From Thermus neutrinimicus (lineage in GTDB: Bacteria > Deinococcota > Deinococci > Deinococcales > Thermaceae), in NCBI RefSeq assembly GCF_022760955.1, contig NZ_JAKTNU010000012.1, positions 1 through 64,000 of the forward strand: a DNA stretch of 64,000 bases, written 5' to 3'. Positions 26,516 to 34,486 of the stretch are shown in pieces. The position numbers and the translations under genes were made by a program. Each line of letters opens with the position of its first letter. Position 1 is the first letter of the stretch. The notes below the pieces were generated by a model, which was given only the letters and a program-made list of their open reading frames with translations, was not told the origin of the DNA and searched no databases.

Positions 26516-27208
26516 TTAATCCACCCGGGGAGCGGTATGGGTGGGGCGGAGCTCCATCTCGCTCACCAAGGCCCTCTCCGGCATCTCCGCCGCAAAGAGC
26601 ACCGCCTGGGCCACATCCTCTGGGGAAAGCTTCCAGGATGCTCCCGGGGTATTGCCGGCAAAACCCGTATCCACCGAGCCGGGCAGGATATTCACCACCC
26701 GCACCCCAGCTTCCCGAAGTTCCAGCATGGCCGCCCCCATGAGGCCCAAGAACCCAAACTTGCTGGCGTTGTAGGCGGCCCCGCCCTTAAAGGCGTTCTT
26801 ACCCGCCAGGCTGGCGATGTTCACCACCACCCCCCTCGAGGCCAAGAGGGCAGGCAAAGCCGCCTTGAGGCCCAAAAAGGGCCCCACCAGGTTCACCTCC
26901 AAAACCTGGCGGAACTCCTCCTCGCTGAGCTCGGCCACGGGCCTCATCACGCCGATCCCGGCGTTGTTGACCAGGAGGTCCAGCCGGCCGTAAGCCTCCA
27001 CGAGGCCTGCCACCGCCCTCTGCCAGTCCCCAAAGGAGCGCACGTCCCCAGGCAAGGCCATGGCCCCCTCCCCTAGCTCCGAGGCCAAGGCCCCAAGCCT
27101 ACCTCCATCCCGGGCAAAAAGGCCCACCCGGTACCCTTTGGCGTGGAGAAGCCGGGCGATGGCCTCCCCGATGCCCCGGCTCGCCCCCGATACCAAGGCC
27201 ACCCTCAT
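26516..27208 (-). CDS. Short-chain dehydrogenase/reductase
   Basis: A 230-residue classical SDR. Cofactor motif GASRGIGEA near 8-16 followed by FARDGGRL (Arg after strand 2 favours NADPH), NNAGIG near 82, catalytic Ser in NIASLAG near 131 and YNASK near 144. The specific substrate is not clear; homologues of this size with [12 protein letters not shown] are annotated 3-oxoacyl-ACP-type or generic reductases. It lies 9 bases upstream of sufE and follows coaE by 5 bases on the minus strand. Confidence 0.88.
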   Translation of the reverse strand: MRVALVSGASRGIGEAIARLLHAKGYRVGLFARDGGRLGALASELGEGAMALPGDVRSFGDWQRAVAGLVEAYGRLDLLVNNAGIGVMRPVAELSEEEFRQVLEVNLVGPFLGLKAALPALLASRGVVVNIASLAGKNAFKGGAAYNASKFGFLGLMGAAMLELREAGVRVVNILPGSVDTGFAGNTPGASWKLSPEDVAQAVLFAAEMPERALVSEMELRPTHTAPRVD

Positions 27209-27213
27209 GCCCC

Positions 27214-27819
27214 CTAGCTTAGCCCAAAGCGCTCCTTGATCCGGGACAAAACCCCCCTTAACCCCTCTTCCAGCTCCTCAACCCCTCCCCGGTTCTCCAA
27301 AACCCAGGTGGCCCGCCTCCTCTTCTCCTCCTCGGGCATCTGGGCCCTTTCCCGGGCCAGGACCTCCTCCGGCGAAAGCCCGGAGCGCGCCACCACCCGC
27401 CTCACCCGCTCCTCCACAGGGGCCGCCACCAAAAGGGTCCCATCCAGACGGGCTTCCCAACCCTTCTCAAAAAGAAGGGGGATTTCCAGGAAAACCAGGG
27501 GGGCCTGGATCCTGCCCAACTCCTCGGCCAACAGCCTCCGCACCTCGGGGTGGAGGAGGTCCTCGAGGGCCCTTAGCCTTTCCGGGTGGGAAAAGACCAG
27601 CTGGGCCAGCACCCTGCGGTCCAGTTCCTCGCCGGCAAAGGCCTCGGGGAAAAGCCGCTTAAGCTCCGCCTTCTTGTTCTCCCTGGCCCTTGCGGCCAGC
27701 TCGTCCAGGTCCAGGACCGGGTAGCCCCAGGACCTGAGGAGGGCGGCCACCGTGCTCTTGCCGCTTCCGATGTTCCCGGTAATGCCGATAATGATGGGGT
27801 GCTTCGCCCTATCGCCCAT
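27214..27819 (-). CDS. coaE: Dephospho-CoA kinase
   Basis: A 201-residue P-loop kinase: [12 protein letters not shown] near 13-24, DLDELAARA near 38 (substrate-binding Asp), and [10 protein letters not shown] near 110, all typical of CoaE. It phosphorylates dephospho-CoA to CoA, the last step of CoA synthesis. It heads the minus-strand group coaE-SDR-sufE-plsY. A TATAAA box (complement of 27833-27838) lies 13 bases before the ATG. Confidence 0.95.
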   Translation of the reverse strand: MGDRAKHPIIIGITGNIGSGKSTVAALLRSWGYPVLDLDELAARARENKKAELKRLFPEAFAGEELDRRVLAQLVFSHPERLRALEDLLHPEVRRLLAEELGRIQAPLVFLEIPLLFEKGWEARLDGTLLVAAPVEERVRRVVARSGLSPEEVLARERAQMPEEEKRRRATWVLENRGGVEELEEGLRGVLSRIKERFGLS

Positions 27820-29115
27820 AGGGACTTCCCCTTTTATACCCCCAAGGGGGCCATCCCCGTGGGGGGTGTCCTAAGGGACCTCCTTCTGGGAAGGAGGCCC
27901 CAGGACCTGGACTTCGTGGCAGAGGACCCGAGGAAGGCGGCAGAGGATGCCCAAAACCACCTGGGGGGCACCCTTTTCCCCTTGGACGAGGAACGGGGCC
28001 AGTACCGCCTGGTGGCGGGTGGCCTTGTCCTGGACTTCTCCCCCTTAGAGGGCAGCCTGGAGGAGGACCTCCTCAAGCGGGACTTCCGCCTAAATGCGCT
28101 TATCTGGAGGCAAAACCGCATCCTTGGTATCCCAGGGGCGGGAGGGGATCTCTCCAAGAGGGTGCTGGTTCCCGTACGGGAGGCCAATTTCTACCAGGAC
28201 CACCTGCGAAGCCTCCGCGCGGTGCGCCTGGCCGCCAGCCTGGGCCTTGGCCTGCCCGGGGAAACCCGAAAAGCCCTTTCCCGCCATGCCCGCTTCCTCC
28301 AGGACCACCTCGAGGCCCTTCCCGCCCGGGAGCGGGTGAAGGAGGAACTGATCCGACTCCTCCTTTCCCCAAGGGCAACCTGGGGCCTTCATCTTTTGGA
28401 GCGCACGGGCCTTTTGGACCTCTACCTCCCCGAGCTCCGCCCCCTGGTGGGCCTTAAGCAGGGGGGCGTCCATCATCTGGATGGCTGGCAGCACACCCTC
28501 TCCGTGGTCCTCCACCTGGTCTGGCTTTGGCCCGAGGCCCCCTTGGAGGCCCGGCTGGCCGCCCTGTACCACGACGTGGGCAAGCCCTTAACCCGCCGCT
28601 TTGACCCCCAGGTGGGCCGCTTCCGCTTCCTGGGGCATGCGGAGGTGGGGGCGGAGATGGCCAAGGCTGCCCTCCTTTGGCTCCGTTTTCCCAAGGAGGC
28701 CGTGGAAAAGGTGGAGGCTTTGGTGCGTCGCCACATGGACCGGTTACCAGACGAGGCCAAAGCCCTCCGGCGCTTTCTCTTCCGCCGAAAGGACCTTCTG
28801 CCCCACCTGGTTTACCTCATGGCCGCAGACCGCCTGGGCACAAGGGGGGTGGAGGAGGAGGCCTGGGGGGTCTTGGAAGCCTACCAAAAGGCCTTATCCC
28901 AGCCCCTGCCCACCCGTCCCCTCCTTTCCGGGGAGGAGGTGATGGCCCTCCTTTCCCTAAGGCCCGGCCCCCTGGTGGGGAAGGCCCTGGAAGCCCTCCT
29001 CTTGGCCCAGGTGGAGGGAAGGGTTACGACCCCAGAAGAGGCCAAGGCCTTTCTCCTATATTGGAAGGGCCATGGAGCGGATACGCCTGCGGGAACCCCA
29101 GATCACCCCTATTGA
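27799..29115 (+). CDS. tRNA nucleotidyltransferase / poly(A) polymerase family protein with HD domain
   Basis: A class II nucleotidyltransferase. Head motif VGGVLRDLLLGRRPQDLDFV contains the catalytic Asp pair, RDFRLNALIW is motif B, and QDHLRSLRAVRL carries the Asp and Arg that read incoming bases in CCA enzymes. A C-terminal HD phosphohydrolase domain shows HHLDGWQHT and LYHDVGK. It should add or repair tRNA 3' CCA ends (CC-, A- or CCA-adding cannot be separated here). Start uncertain: GTG at 27799 overlaps coaE antisense by 21 bases but keeps the GAIPVGG context; GTG at 27859 has AAGGGGG upstream. Confidence 0.82.
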   Translation: MLRPIAHRDFPFYTPKGAIPVGGVLRDLLLGRRPQDLDFVAEDPRKAAEDAQNHLGGTLFPLDEERGQYRLVAGGLVLDFSPLEGSLEEDLLKRDFRLNALIWRQNRILGIPGAGGDLSKRVLVPVREANFYQDHLRSLRAVRLAASLGLGLPGETRKALSRHARFLQDHLEALPARERVKEELIRLLLSPRATWGLHLLERTGLLDLYLPELRPLVGLKQGGVHHLDGWQHTLSVVLHLVWLWPEAPLEARLAALYHDVGKPLTRRFDPQVGRFRFLGHAEVGAEMAKAALLWLRFPKEAVEKVEALVRRHMDRLPDEAKALRRFLFRRKDLLPHLVYLMAADRLGTRGVEEEAWGVLEAYQKALSQPLPTRPLLSGEEVMALLSLRPGPLVGKALEALLLAQVEGRVTTPEEAKAFLLYWKGHGADTPAGTPDHPY

Positions 29116-30202
29116 GGGGGGGTTCCTGGTTTCCGACCCCTACGGGGTCTTCCCCAAACCCCTGGCCCTTACGGAAGGAGGGCTTTTCCTCCTCTCCCTC
29201 CTGGAGGGACGCACCCTGGAGGAAGTGCAGGAGGAGGTATTCAAAACCCACGGGGTGCTGGTACCTAAGAAGGAGCTGGAGGAGCTGGTCAAGGCCCTGG
29301 AGGAGGCCGGACTGCTCCTTACCGAGGAGGTGGAGAGGCGGCTTAAGGAGGAAGAGGACAAGCTGAAAAAGGAGCGCCCCATGCGCCTGGCAGGGCTTTC
29401 CTACCCCCAAGGGGAACGGGAGGCCCGGGCCTTCCTCCAGGCCTTCCGGGCCAGCTTCCCGGGGCCAAGGCCCCAAGGGGACCCCTCCATCCTCCTGCTT
29501 CCCCATCTGGAGCCGAGCCGGGTGCCCGAGGCCTACGGAGCCGCCCTGGCAGCCTTGGAGGGCATACCGGAACCCGAGCGGGTCTACCTGGTGGGGGTGG
29601 CCCACCGGCCCCTGAGGGAGAAGGCCGCCGCCCTCCCCGTTCCCTTCCAAACTCCCTTTGGCCCCGCGGAGCCCGACCTTGCCGCCCTGCAGGCCCTGGA
29701 CGCCCTCCTGCCCTACGAGCTCTTCAACACCCCCCTGGCCTTCCGGGAGGAGCACAGCCTGGAGCTACCCCTTTTCTTCCTCAAGGGAGCCTTTCCCCAG
29801 GCTAAGCTCCTCCCCCTCCTGGTGGGCCGCGGGAGCCTCGAGCTGGGGGAGGCCCTGAGGGTGGTCCTTAAGGACCATCCCGGCCTTCTGGTCCTGGCGG
29901 TGGACCTCTCCCACGTGGGGCCCCGCTTCGGCGACCAACCCCTTTCCCGCTCCCTGGCGGAGGAGGCCCGGAGGCGGGACCTGGGCTTTTTGGAAAGGCT
30001 CGCCCAGGGAGAGCCGGAGGCCGCCCTGGCCTTCCTGGGGGGAAATCCCACCCGCGTGGACGCCGTGGAGGTGGTGAAAAGCCTAGCCCCCCTCCTCACC
30101 GCCCAGCGGGGCCAGGTCCTGGCCTACCGCCTGGACCTCGAGGCCCCCACCCTCTCCGCCGTGGGGGCCGGCACCCTGGTCTTCCCCGCCCCTCCCGCCT
30201 AG
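29072..30202 (+). CDS. MEMO1-family protein with N-terminal PqqD-like domain (AmmeMemoRadiSam protein B)
   Basis: A 376-residue two-domain protein. Residues 1-90 form a PqqD-like winged helix (ITPIEGGFLVSDPYG... followed by an amphipathic, Glu/Lys-rich helix). Residues 105-370 are a MEMO1 fold with LLLPHLEPSR, VGVAHRP, EEHSLELPLFFLK and VDLSHVGPRFG, which hold the usual His/Asp site of this dioxygenase-like fold. The partner AMMECR1 and radical-SAM genes of the three-part system are not adjacent. The ATG overlaps the previous gene by 44 bases. Function is unknown; the PqqD part suggests peptide binding. Confidence 0.85.
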   Translation: MERIRLREPQITPIEGGFLVSDPYGVFPKPLALTEGGLFLLSLLEGRTLEEVQEEVFKTHGVLVPKKELEELVKALEEAGLLLTEEVERRLKEEEDKLKKERPMRLAGLSYPQGEREARAFLQAFRASFPGPRPQGDPSILLLPHLEPSRVPEAYGAALAALEGIPEPERVYLVGVAHRPLREKAAALPVPFQTPFGPAEPDLAALQALDALLPYELFNTPLAFREEHSLELPLFFLKGAFPQAKLLPLLVGRGSLELGEALRVVLKDHPGLLVLAVDLSHVGPRFGDQPLSRSLAEEARRRDLGFLERLAQGEPEAALAFLGGNPTRVDAVEVVKSLAPLLTAQRGQVLAYRLDLEAPTLSAVGAGTLVFPAPPA

Positions 30203-30207
30203 TGGGG

Positions 30208-30245
30208 CTTGCCCCCTTCCCCCCATACCGCGGGGGGAGGGCAAG
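30208..30245. terminator. Bidirectional hairpin between the convergent MEMO1-type and RNase R genes
   Basis: Arms CTTGCC...TTCCCCCC and GGGGGGAGGGCAAG pair with a small bulge around a short loop. It starts 6 bases after the MEMO1-type stop; the RNase R gene ends at 30303 from the other side. No T tract is present, as is common for GC-rich terminators in Thermus. Confidence 0.5.
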
Positions 30246-30302
30246 GCCTGGCCCAGGGATCCCCCAGGGCTCCCGTCCTGGCCTCGCCAAGGCGGGGTGG
30301 TG

Positions 30303-32555
30303 TCAGCGGCGCCTGCGCCGCCTCTTGGCCCTGGTCTTCACCGGGCGGTGCACCCCGGCCTTCTCCTCCCTGGGAGCCCACTCGCCGAAGTACACGGTGT
30401 TCACCGTGGCCCTTTCAGGCCGGCTGTCGCGGCTTTTATCCGTAGGCGGTCCTACCACCTTGCGCATTTCTACCTCCTTTGCCTTCTTCACCAGGGTTTT
30501 CCCCCTGGAAGATTCCCTCTTTTCCCCCTCCCGGTAGGGCAGGAGGTCGATCTGCCGAAGCCTGGGGTTGGCGGCGGCGATCACCACCTCCATCTCGTCC
30601 CCCAGGCGGATCCTCTTGCCCTTGGGACCCAAAAGGGCCAGGGCCTCCTCGCTGTAGCTGTAAGGGCCCAGGGCCTCGAGGCGCACCAGACCCTCCACCC
30701 CGTTTTTCAGCGTGACAAAGGCGCCAAAGCTGGCCACCCCGGTCACCTTGCCCAGGAAACGCTCCCCCAGGTGGAGCTCCGCCCACTTGGCCATGTAGTA
30801 CTTGGTGAGCTCCCGCTCCGCCGCCTCCGCCTTCCTCTCCATCTCCGAGGCGTGCTCGGCCATGGCGGGGAAGGTTTCCAGCCAGCGGGCCTTTTTGGCC
30901 GGGGTGAGGGTGCGCCGAAGGATGGCCTTTAGCACCCGGTGCACCACCAGATCCGGATAGCGGCGGATGGGGCTCGTGAAGTGCAGGTAGTGCTCCATGG
31001 CCAGGCCGAAATGCCCCAGGTTCTCGGCAGCGTACCGGGCCAGGCGCAAGGAGCGCAGGACCAGGTTGGCCACCACGGGCTCCTCGGGGCGGCCCTTGGC
31101 CTCGAGGAGGACCCGTTGCAAGGCCTTGGAGGAGAGCTTCTCCGGCAGGGTATACCCCAGCCGGGCCAAGGCCAGGCGGAGCTTTCCGTAGGCCTCCTCC
31201 AGGGGCTCCTCGTGCACCCGGAAAAGCCCGGGAAGCCCCTTGTTCACCAGGTGCTCGGCCACCACCCGATTGGCCAGGAGCATGAGCTCCTCGATAAGGC
31301 TACGCGCCTTAGCCTCCTCCTGGGGGATGAGGTGGAGGGTGCCCTCCTCCACCTCCACCTTCACCTCGGGGAAGGAGAAGTCCAGGGACCCCGCCTCGAG
31401 GCGCCTTTGCCTGAGCCTTTGGGTAAGGTCCAGGAGAAGGCTTAGATCCTCCGCCAAAAAGGCGTGCTCCTCGGGCAGTCCGAAGCCCTCGGCGAAGGCC
31501 TCCACCTCCGTGTAGGTCATCCGGGCCACGCTGCGGATAACCCCCTCGGCAAAGCGCACCCGCCTCACCCTAAGGTCCTCGTCCAGCTCCACCAGCACGG
31601 AGAGGACCAGCCGGTCCTCATGGGGCCTCAGGGAGCACACCCCGTTGGAAAGCCTCTCGGGGAGCATGGGCAGGACCCGCCCCGGCAGGTAGACGCTGGT
31701 GCCCCTTAGGAAGGCCTCCTGGTCCAGGGCGCTACCCTCCTTGACGTAGTGGGACACGTCGGCGATGTGCACCCCGACGCGGTACCCCTTGGAAAGGCGC
31801 TCCACGTGGATGGCGTCGTCAAAGTCCTTGGCGTCCACCCCGTCGATGGTGAAGACCCGGAGGCCCCGGAAGTCCTGCCGCCTCCTAAGCTCTGCCTCGG
31901 GGATCTCCAGGGGAATGGCCTCCGCCTCCCTTAGCACCTCCTGGGGAAACTCGGCCCTTAGGCCGTACTTGGCGATCACCGCCTCGGTTTCCGTCTCCGG
32001 GGCGTCCCCCTCCCCCAGGTACTCCAAAAACTCCCCGTAAGGGCGCCGGCCATAGTGAACCTTCGCCACGATCCGGCTTCCCCGCTTAAGGCCGTGGAGC
32101 CCCTCGGGAAGAAGCCTGAGCTCGGGCAGGCCCGGCTCATCGGGCAAGAGGACCGCATACCCCTTGCGGAAATCCAGGGTACCCACCACCCGTTCCCGGG
32201 CCCGCTTTAGCACCCGCTCCACCACCCCCCAGGGCTTCCCGTCCCGGCCAGGGGGCATGACGCGGGCCTCCACCAGGTCGCCGGGCCAGGCATCCTGGGT
32301 GTAGCCGGGCGGGATGAAAAGGTCCTTTTCGGGAAGGCGCACAAAGCCATACCCGTCCCGGTGGAGGCTGATGGGCCCCTGCACCCGGGCGGGGAGGAAG
32401 TACTGGCTTCCCCTCTTCTCCAACAGCCCTTCCCGCACCAGGGCCTTAAGGTAGGCCTTGGCCTCCCGCTTTTCCAGCCCAAAGCGCCTTAGGATCTCCT
32501 CCAGGCGGTGGGGCTTGCCGGTCCTTTTGAAAAACTCCAGTAAGGTTTCCCGCAT
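30303..32555 (-). CDS. rnr: Ribonuclease R
   Basis: A 750-residue RNase II/R family exoribonuclease. It has a winged-helix start (residues 1-60), two cold-shock domains, the RNB catalytic core with TIDGVDAKDFDDAIHVE near 265 (metal-binding Asp residues), HFTSPIRRYPDLVVHR near 555, an S1 domain near 620-700 (GKVTGVASFGAFV), and a very basic Arg/Lys tail ending RAKRRRRRR. It degrades structured RNA 3'-5'; in other bacteria it assists tmRNA quality control. The start MRETLLEFF was chosen over a longer antisense-like extension; it lies 1 base after the aminotransferase stop. Confidence 0.95.
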   Translation of the reverse strand: MRETLLEFFKRTGKPHRLEEILRRFGLEKREAKAYLKALVREGLLEKRGSQYFLPARVQGPISLHRDGYGFVRLPEKDLFIPPGYTQDAWPGDLVEARVMPPGRDGKPWGVVERVLKRARERVVGTLDFRKGYAVLLPDEPGLPELRLLPEGLHGLKRGSRIVAKVHYGRRPYGEFLEYLGEGDAPETETEAVIAKYGLRAEFPQEVLREAEAIPLEIPEAELRRRQDFRGLRVFTIDGVDAKDFDDAIHVERLSKGYRVGVHIADVSHYVKEGSALDQEAFLRGTSVYLPGRVLPMLPERLSNGVCSLRPHEDRLVLSVLVELDEDLRVRRVRFAEGVIRSVARMTYTEVEAFAEGFGLPEEHAFLAEDLSLLLDLTQRLRQRRLEAGSLDFSFPEVKVEVEEGTLHLIPQEEAKARSLIEELMLLANRVVAEHLVNKGLPGLFRVHEEPLEEAYGKLRLALARLGYTLPEKLSSKALQRVLLEAKGRPEEPVVANLVLRSLRLARYAAENLGHFGLAMEHYLHFTSPIRRYPDLVVHRVLKAILRRTLTPAKKARWLETFPAMAEHASEMERKAEAAERELTKYYMAKWAELHLGERFLGKVTGVASFGAFVTLKNGVEGLVRLEALGPYSYSEEALALLGPKGKRIRLGDEMEVVIAAANPRLRQIDLLPYREGEKRESSRGKTLVKKAKEVEMRKVVGPPTDKSRDSRPERATVNTVYFGEWAPREEKAGVHRPVKTRAKRRRRRR

Positions 32556-32556
32556 T

Positions 32557-33801
32557 CTAACCCAAGAGGCCTTCCAGGGCCTTCTCCGTGGCCTTAAGGC
32601 TCTCCGAGAAGGCCGAAAGGGCCTCGTCCACGTGCTCCTTGCCGATGATGAGGGGGGGCTCGAGGCGCACCACCTTGGGGTTATTGAGCCCAAAGGCGGT
32701 GATCACTCCCCTCTCCGCCAGCTCCGCCACCACCAAGGCGCCGATGTCCGCATCGGCGAACTCCACACCCAGCATGAGACCCCGGCCCCGCACGTCCGCC
32801 ATGAGGTGAGGATACTGGGCCTTAAGCCCCTTGAGCCCCGCCATCAGGTACTCCCCCATCTCCAGGGCCCTTTGCGGCAGGTTCTCCTCCAGGGTGACCT
32901 CTATGGCCGCCAAGGCCGCCGCCGCCGCCAGGGGGTTACCCCCAAAGGTGGAGGAGTGGAAGAGGGGGTTTTGCCGGAAGATCTCAAAGATCTCCCTCCG
33001 GCCCACGCAGGCCCCAATGGGCATCACCCCGCCCCCTAAGGCCTTGGCCAGGGTCATGAGGTCGGGGGCCACCCCCTCCCAGTCCACCCCAAAGAGCCTC
33101 CCCGTGCGCCCCAGGCCGGTCTGCACCTCGTCGGCGATCATGAGGACGCCCCTTGCCCGCGTAAGCTCCCGCACCCCCTTCAGGTAGCCCTGCGGGGGCA
33201 CCCGGATCCCCCCTTCCCCCTGGATGGGCTCCACGATCACCGCGGCGGTCTCCCCGTCTATGGCGGCCTCCAGGGCCTCGAGGTCCCCATAGGGCACCGC
33301 CTTCACCCCGGGGAGAAGGGGCTTGGCCGGATCCTGATACTCGGGCTTGGGGGTAAGGGAAAGGGCCCCCATGGTCTTGCCGTGGAACCCCCCATGGGTG
33401 GTGACGATGCCCGGCTTGCCCGTGTAGGCCCGCGCCAGCTTGATGGCGGCCTCCACCGCCTCCGCCCCGGAGTTGCCGAAGAAGACCATTTCCAGGCCTT
33501 CGGGGGTGATCTCCGCCAGTTTCGCCGCAAGCCTCGCCGTGGGCTCGGAAACCAGGACCCGCACGGACATGGGCATGCGCTCAAGCTGGGCCCTAACCGC
33601 CGCCAGCACCTTGGGGTGGCGGTGGCCCAGGTTCAAGGTGCCGTACAGGCCCAAAAAGTCCAGGTAGCGCTTGCCCGTGGTGTCCCAGACGTAAGGGCCT
33701 TCCGCATGGGACTCTACCCGGTCCAAACCGGTGAAGCGCAACAACCCTGCCAAGCCGGGATTGATGTGCCGCTCAAAAAGCGTGAAGGGGTCGTGGCTCA
33801 T
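32557..33801 (-). CDS. Class III aminotransferase (ornithine/putrescine type)
   Basis: About 414 residues, fold-type I PLP enzyme. Motifs: NSGAEAVEAAIKLAR (phosphate binding), ADEVQTGLGRTG near 225 and the PLP Lys in LAKALGGGVMPIGA near 255. It resembles putrescine and acetylornithine/ornithine aminotransferases. The ERHINPGLAGLLRF opening favours the putrescine/ornithine subgroup, so a role in polyamine or arginine metabolism is likely but not fixed. A GTG two codons upstream is an alternative start. A TAGCAT box 7 bases before the ATG can drive a leaderless mRNA. Confidence 0.85.
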   Translation of the reverse strand: MSHDPFTLFERHINPGLAGLLRFTGLDRVESHAEGPYVWDTTGKRYLDFLGLYGTLNLGHRHPKVLAAVRAQLERMPMSVRVLVSEPTARLAAKLAEITPEGLEMVFFGNSGAEAVEAAIKLARAYTGKPGIVTTHGGFHGKTMGALSLTPKPEYQDPAKPLLPGVKAVPYGDLEALEAAIDGETAAVIVEPIQGEGGIRVPPQGYLKGVRELTRARGVLMIADEVQTGLGRTGRLFGVDWEGVAPDLMTLAKALGGGVMPIGACVGRREIFEIFRQNPLFHSSTFGGNPLAAAAALAAIEVTLEENLPQRALEMGEYLMAGLKGLKAQYPHLMADVRGRGLMLGVEFADADIGALVVAELAERGVITAFGLNNPKVVRLEPPLIIGKEHVDEALSAFSESLKATEKALEGLLG

Positions 33802-33808
33802 GCCCACA

Positions 33809-33814
33809 ATGCTA
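33809..33814 (-). promoter_or_regulatory. -10 box of the aminotransferase gene, overlapping the upstream stop
   Basis: TAGCAT (complement of 33809-33814) ends 7 bases before the ATG at 33801; its first three bases are the TAG stop of the thioesterase gene. It implies an internal leaderless promoter within the run of minus-strand genes. Confidence 0.45.
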
Positions 33815-34210
33815 CCCTAAGTGTAGCATACTCAAGGTTTGGTAGATGTCCTCGGGGATGCGCCCGGCCCTCTCCCCCACCTGGCAAAGGTGGCGGGTAA
33901 AACCCTCGGCCAACAGCACGCCCTCCCGCTCCACCCGGTAGCGGAAGAGAAGGTCCCGCCGGGAAAGGTGGGCCAGGCGGGTCCGCACCAAGACCTCCTC
34001 CCCAAAGCGGGCAGGGGCACGGAAGGTCAGGCCCAGCTCCACCACGGGGAAGAACACCCCCCGGGCCTCCACCCGGTGATAGGGTAGGCCCGCCCTCTCC
34101 AAAAACTCCACCCGGGCCGCCTCCAGGTACACCGCATACACGGAGTGGTGGACCACCCCCATCTGGTCGGTCTCCGCGTAGCGCACCTTTATGCGGGTCT
34201 CGCTCTCCAC
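33812..34210 (-). CDS. Acyl-CoA thioesterase (YbgC/FadM hotdog family)
   Basis: A 132-residue single hotdog domain. The catalytic pattern RYAETDQMGVVHHSVYAVYLEAAR near residues 10-32 contains the Asp and the helix start typical of 4-hydroxybenzoyl-CoA thioesterase-type enzymes. It hydrolyses acyl-CoA esters of unknown chain length. It overlaps the end of rbfA by 22 bases and so is translationally linked to it. Confidence 0.88.
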   Translation of the reverse strand: MESETRIKVRYAETDQMGVVHHSVYAVYLEAARVEFLERAGLPYHRVEARGVFFPVVELGLTFRAPARFGEEVLVRTRLAHLSRRDLLFRYRVEREGVLLAEGFTRHLCQVGERAGRIPEDIYQTLSMLHLG

Positions 34211-34479
34211 GGCACGAACTCCAGACGGGGCAGGTGGCGCAGCCGCACCCTGCGGGCGATCTCGGAAAGGAGCCTTCCCTCGGCGTGGCCTAAGGCCACG
34301 AGGGCCTTTTCCTCCTCGGCAAAGGCCTCCACGTACACCGTGAGCACCCGGCCATCGGGGGAAAGGCGGACCGCCTCCACGGTGAGGAGGAAAAGCCTGG
34401 GGTCCTCCAGGCCACCGATGGCCTCGGCCAGCGCCCGCCTAAGGCGCTCCTCCAGGTGGGCCCTTCCGTAACTCACCAC
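34189..34479 (-). CDS. rbfA: Ribosome-binding factor A
   Basis: A 96-residue KH-like protein: YGRAHLEERLRRALAEAIGGLEDPRL at the start, then VRLSPDGRVLTVYVEAF and RLLSEIARRVRLRHLPRLEFV, the usual RbfA layout without a long tail. It binds the 30S subunit during late 16S maturation. In many bacteria rbfA follows infB; here it lies 24 kb away, 7 bases after glmM. Confidence 0.9.
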   Translation of the reverse strand: MVSYGRAHLEERLRRALAEAIGGLEDPRLFLLTVEAVRLSPDGRVLTVYVEAFAEEEKALVALGHAEGRLLSEIARRVRLRHLPRLEFVPWRARPA

Positions 34480-34486
34480 CTAAAGC

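Noticed and set aside
30303-32693. Longer RNase R reading with about 46 extra N-terminal residues
   Set aside because: The extra part is Ser/Arg/Pro-rich and lies antisense-out-of-frame over the aminotransferase end; MRETLLEFF at 32555 fits family length.
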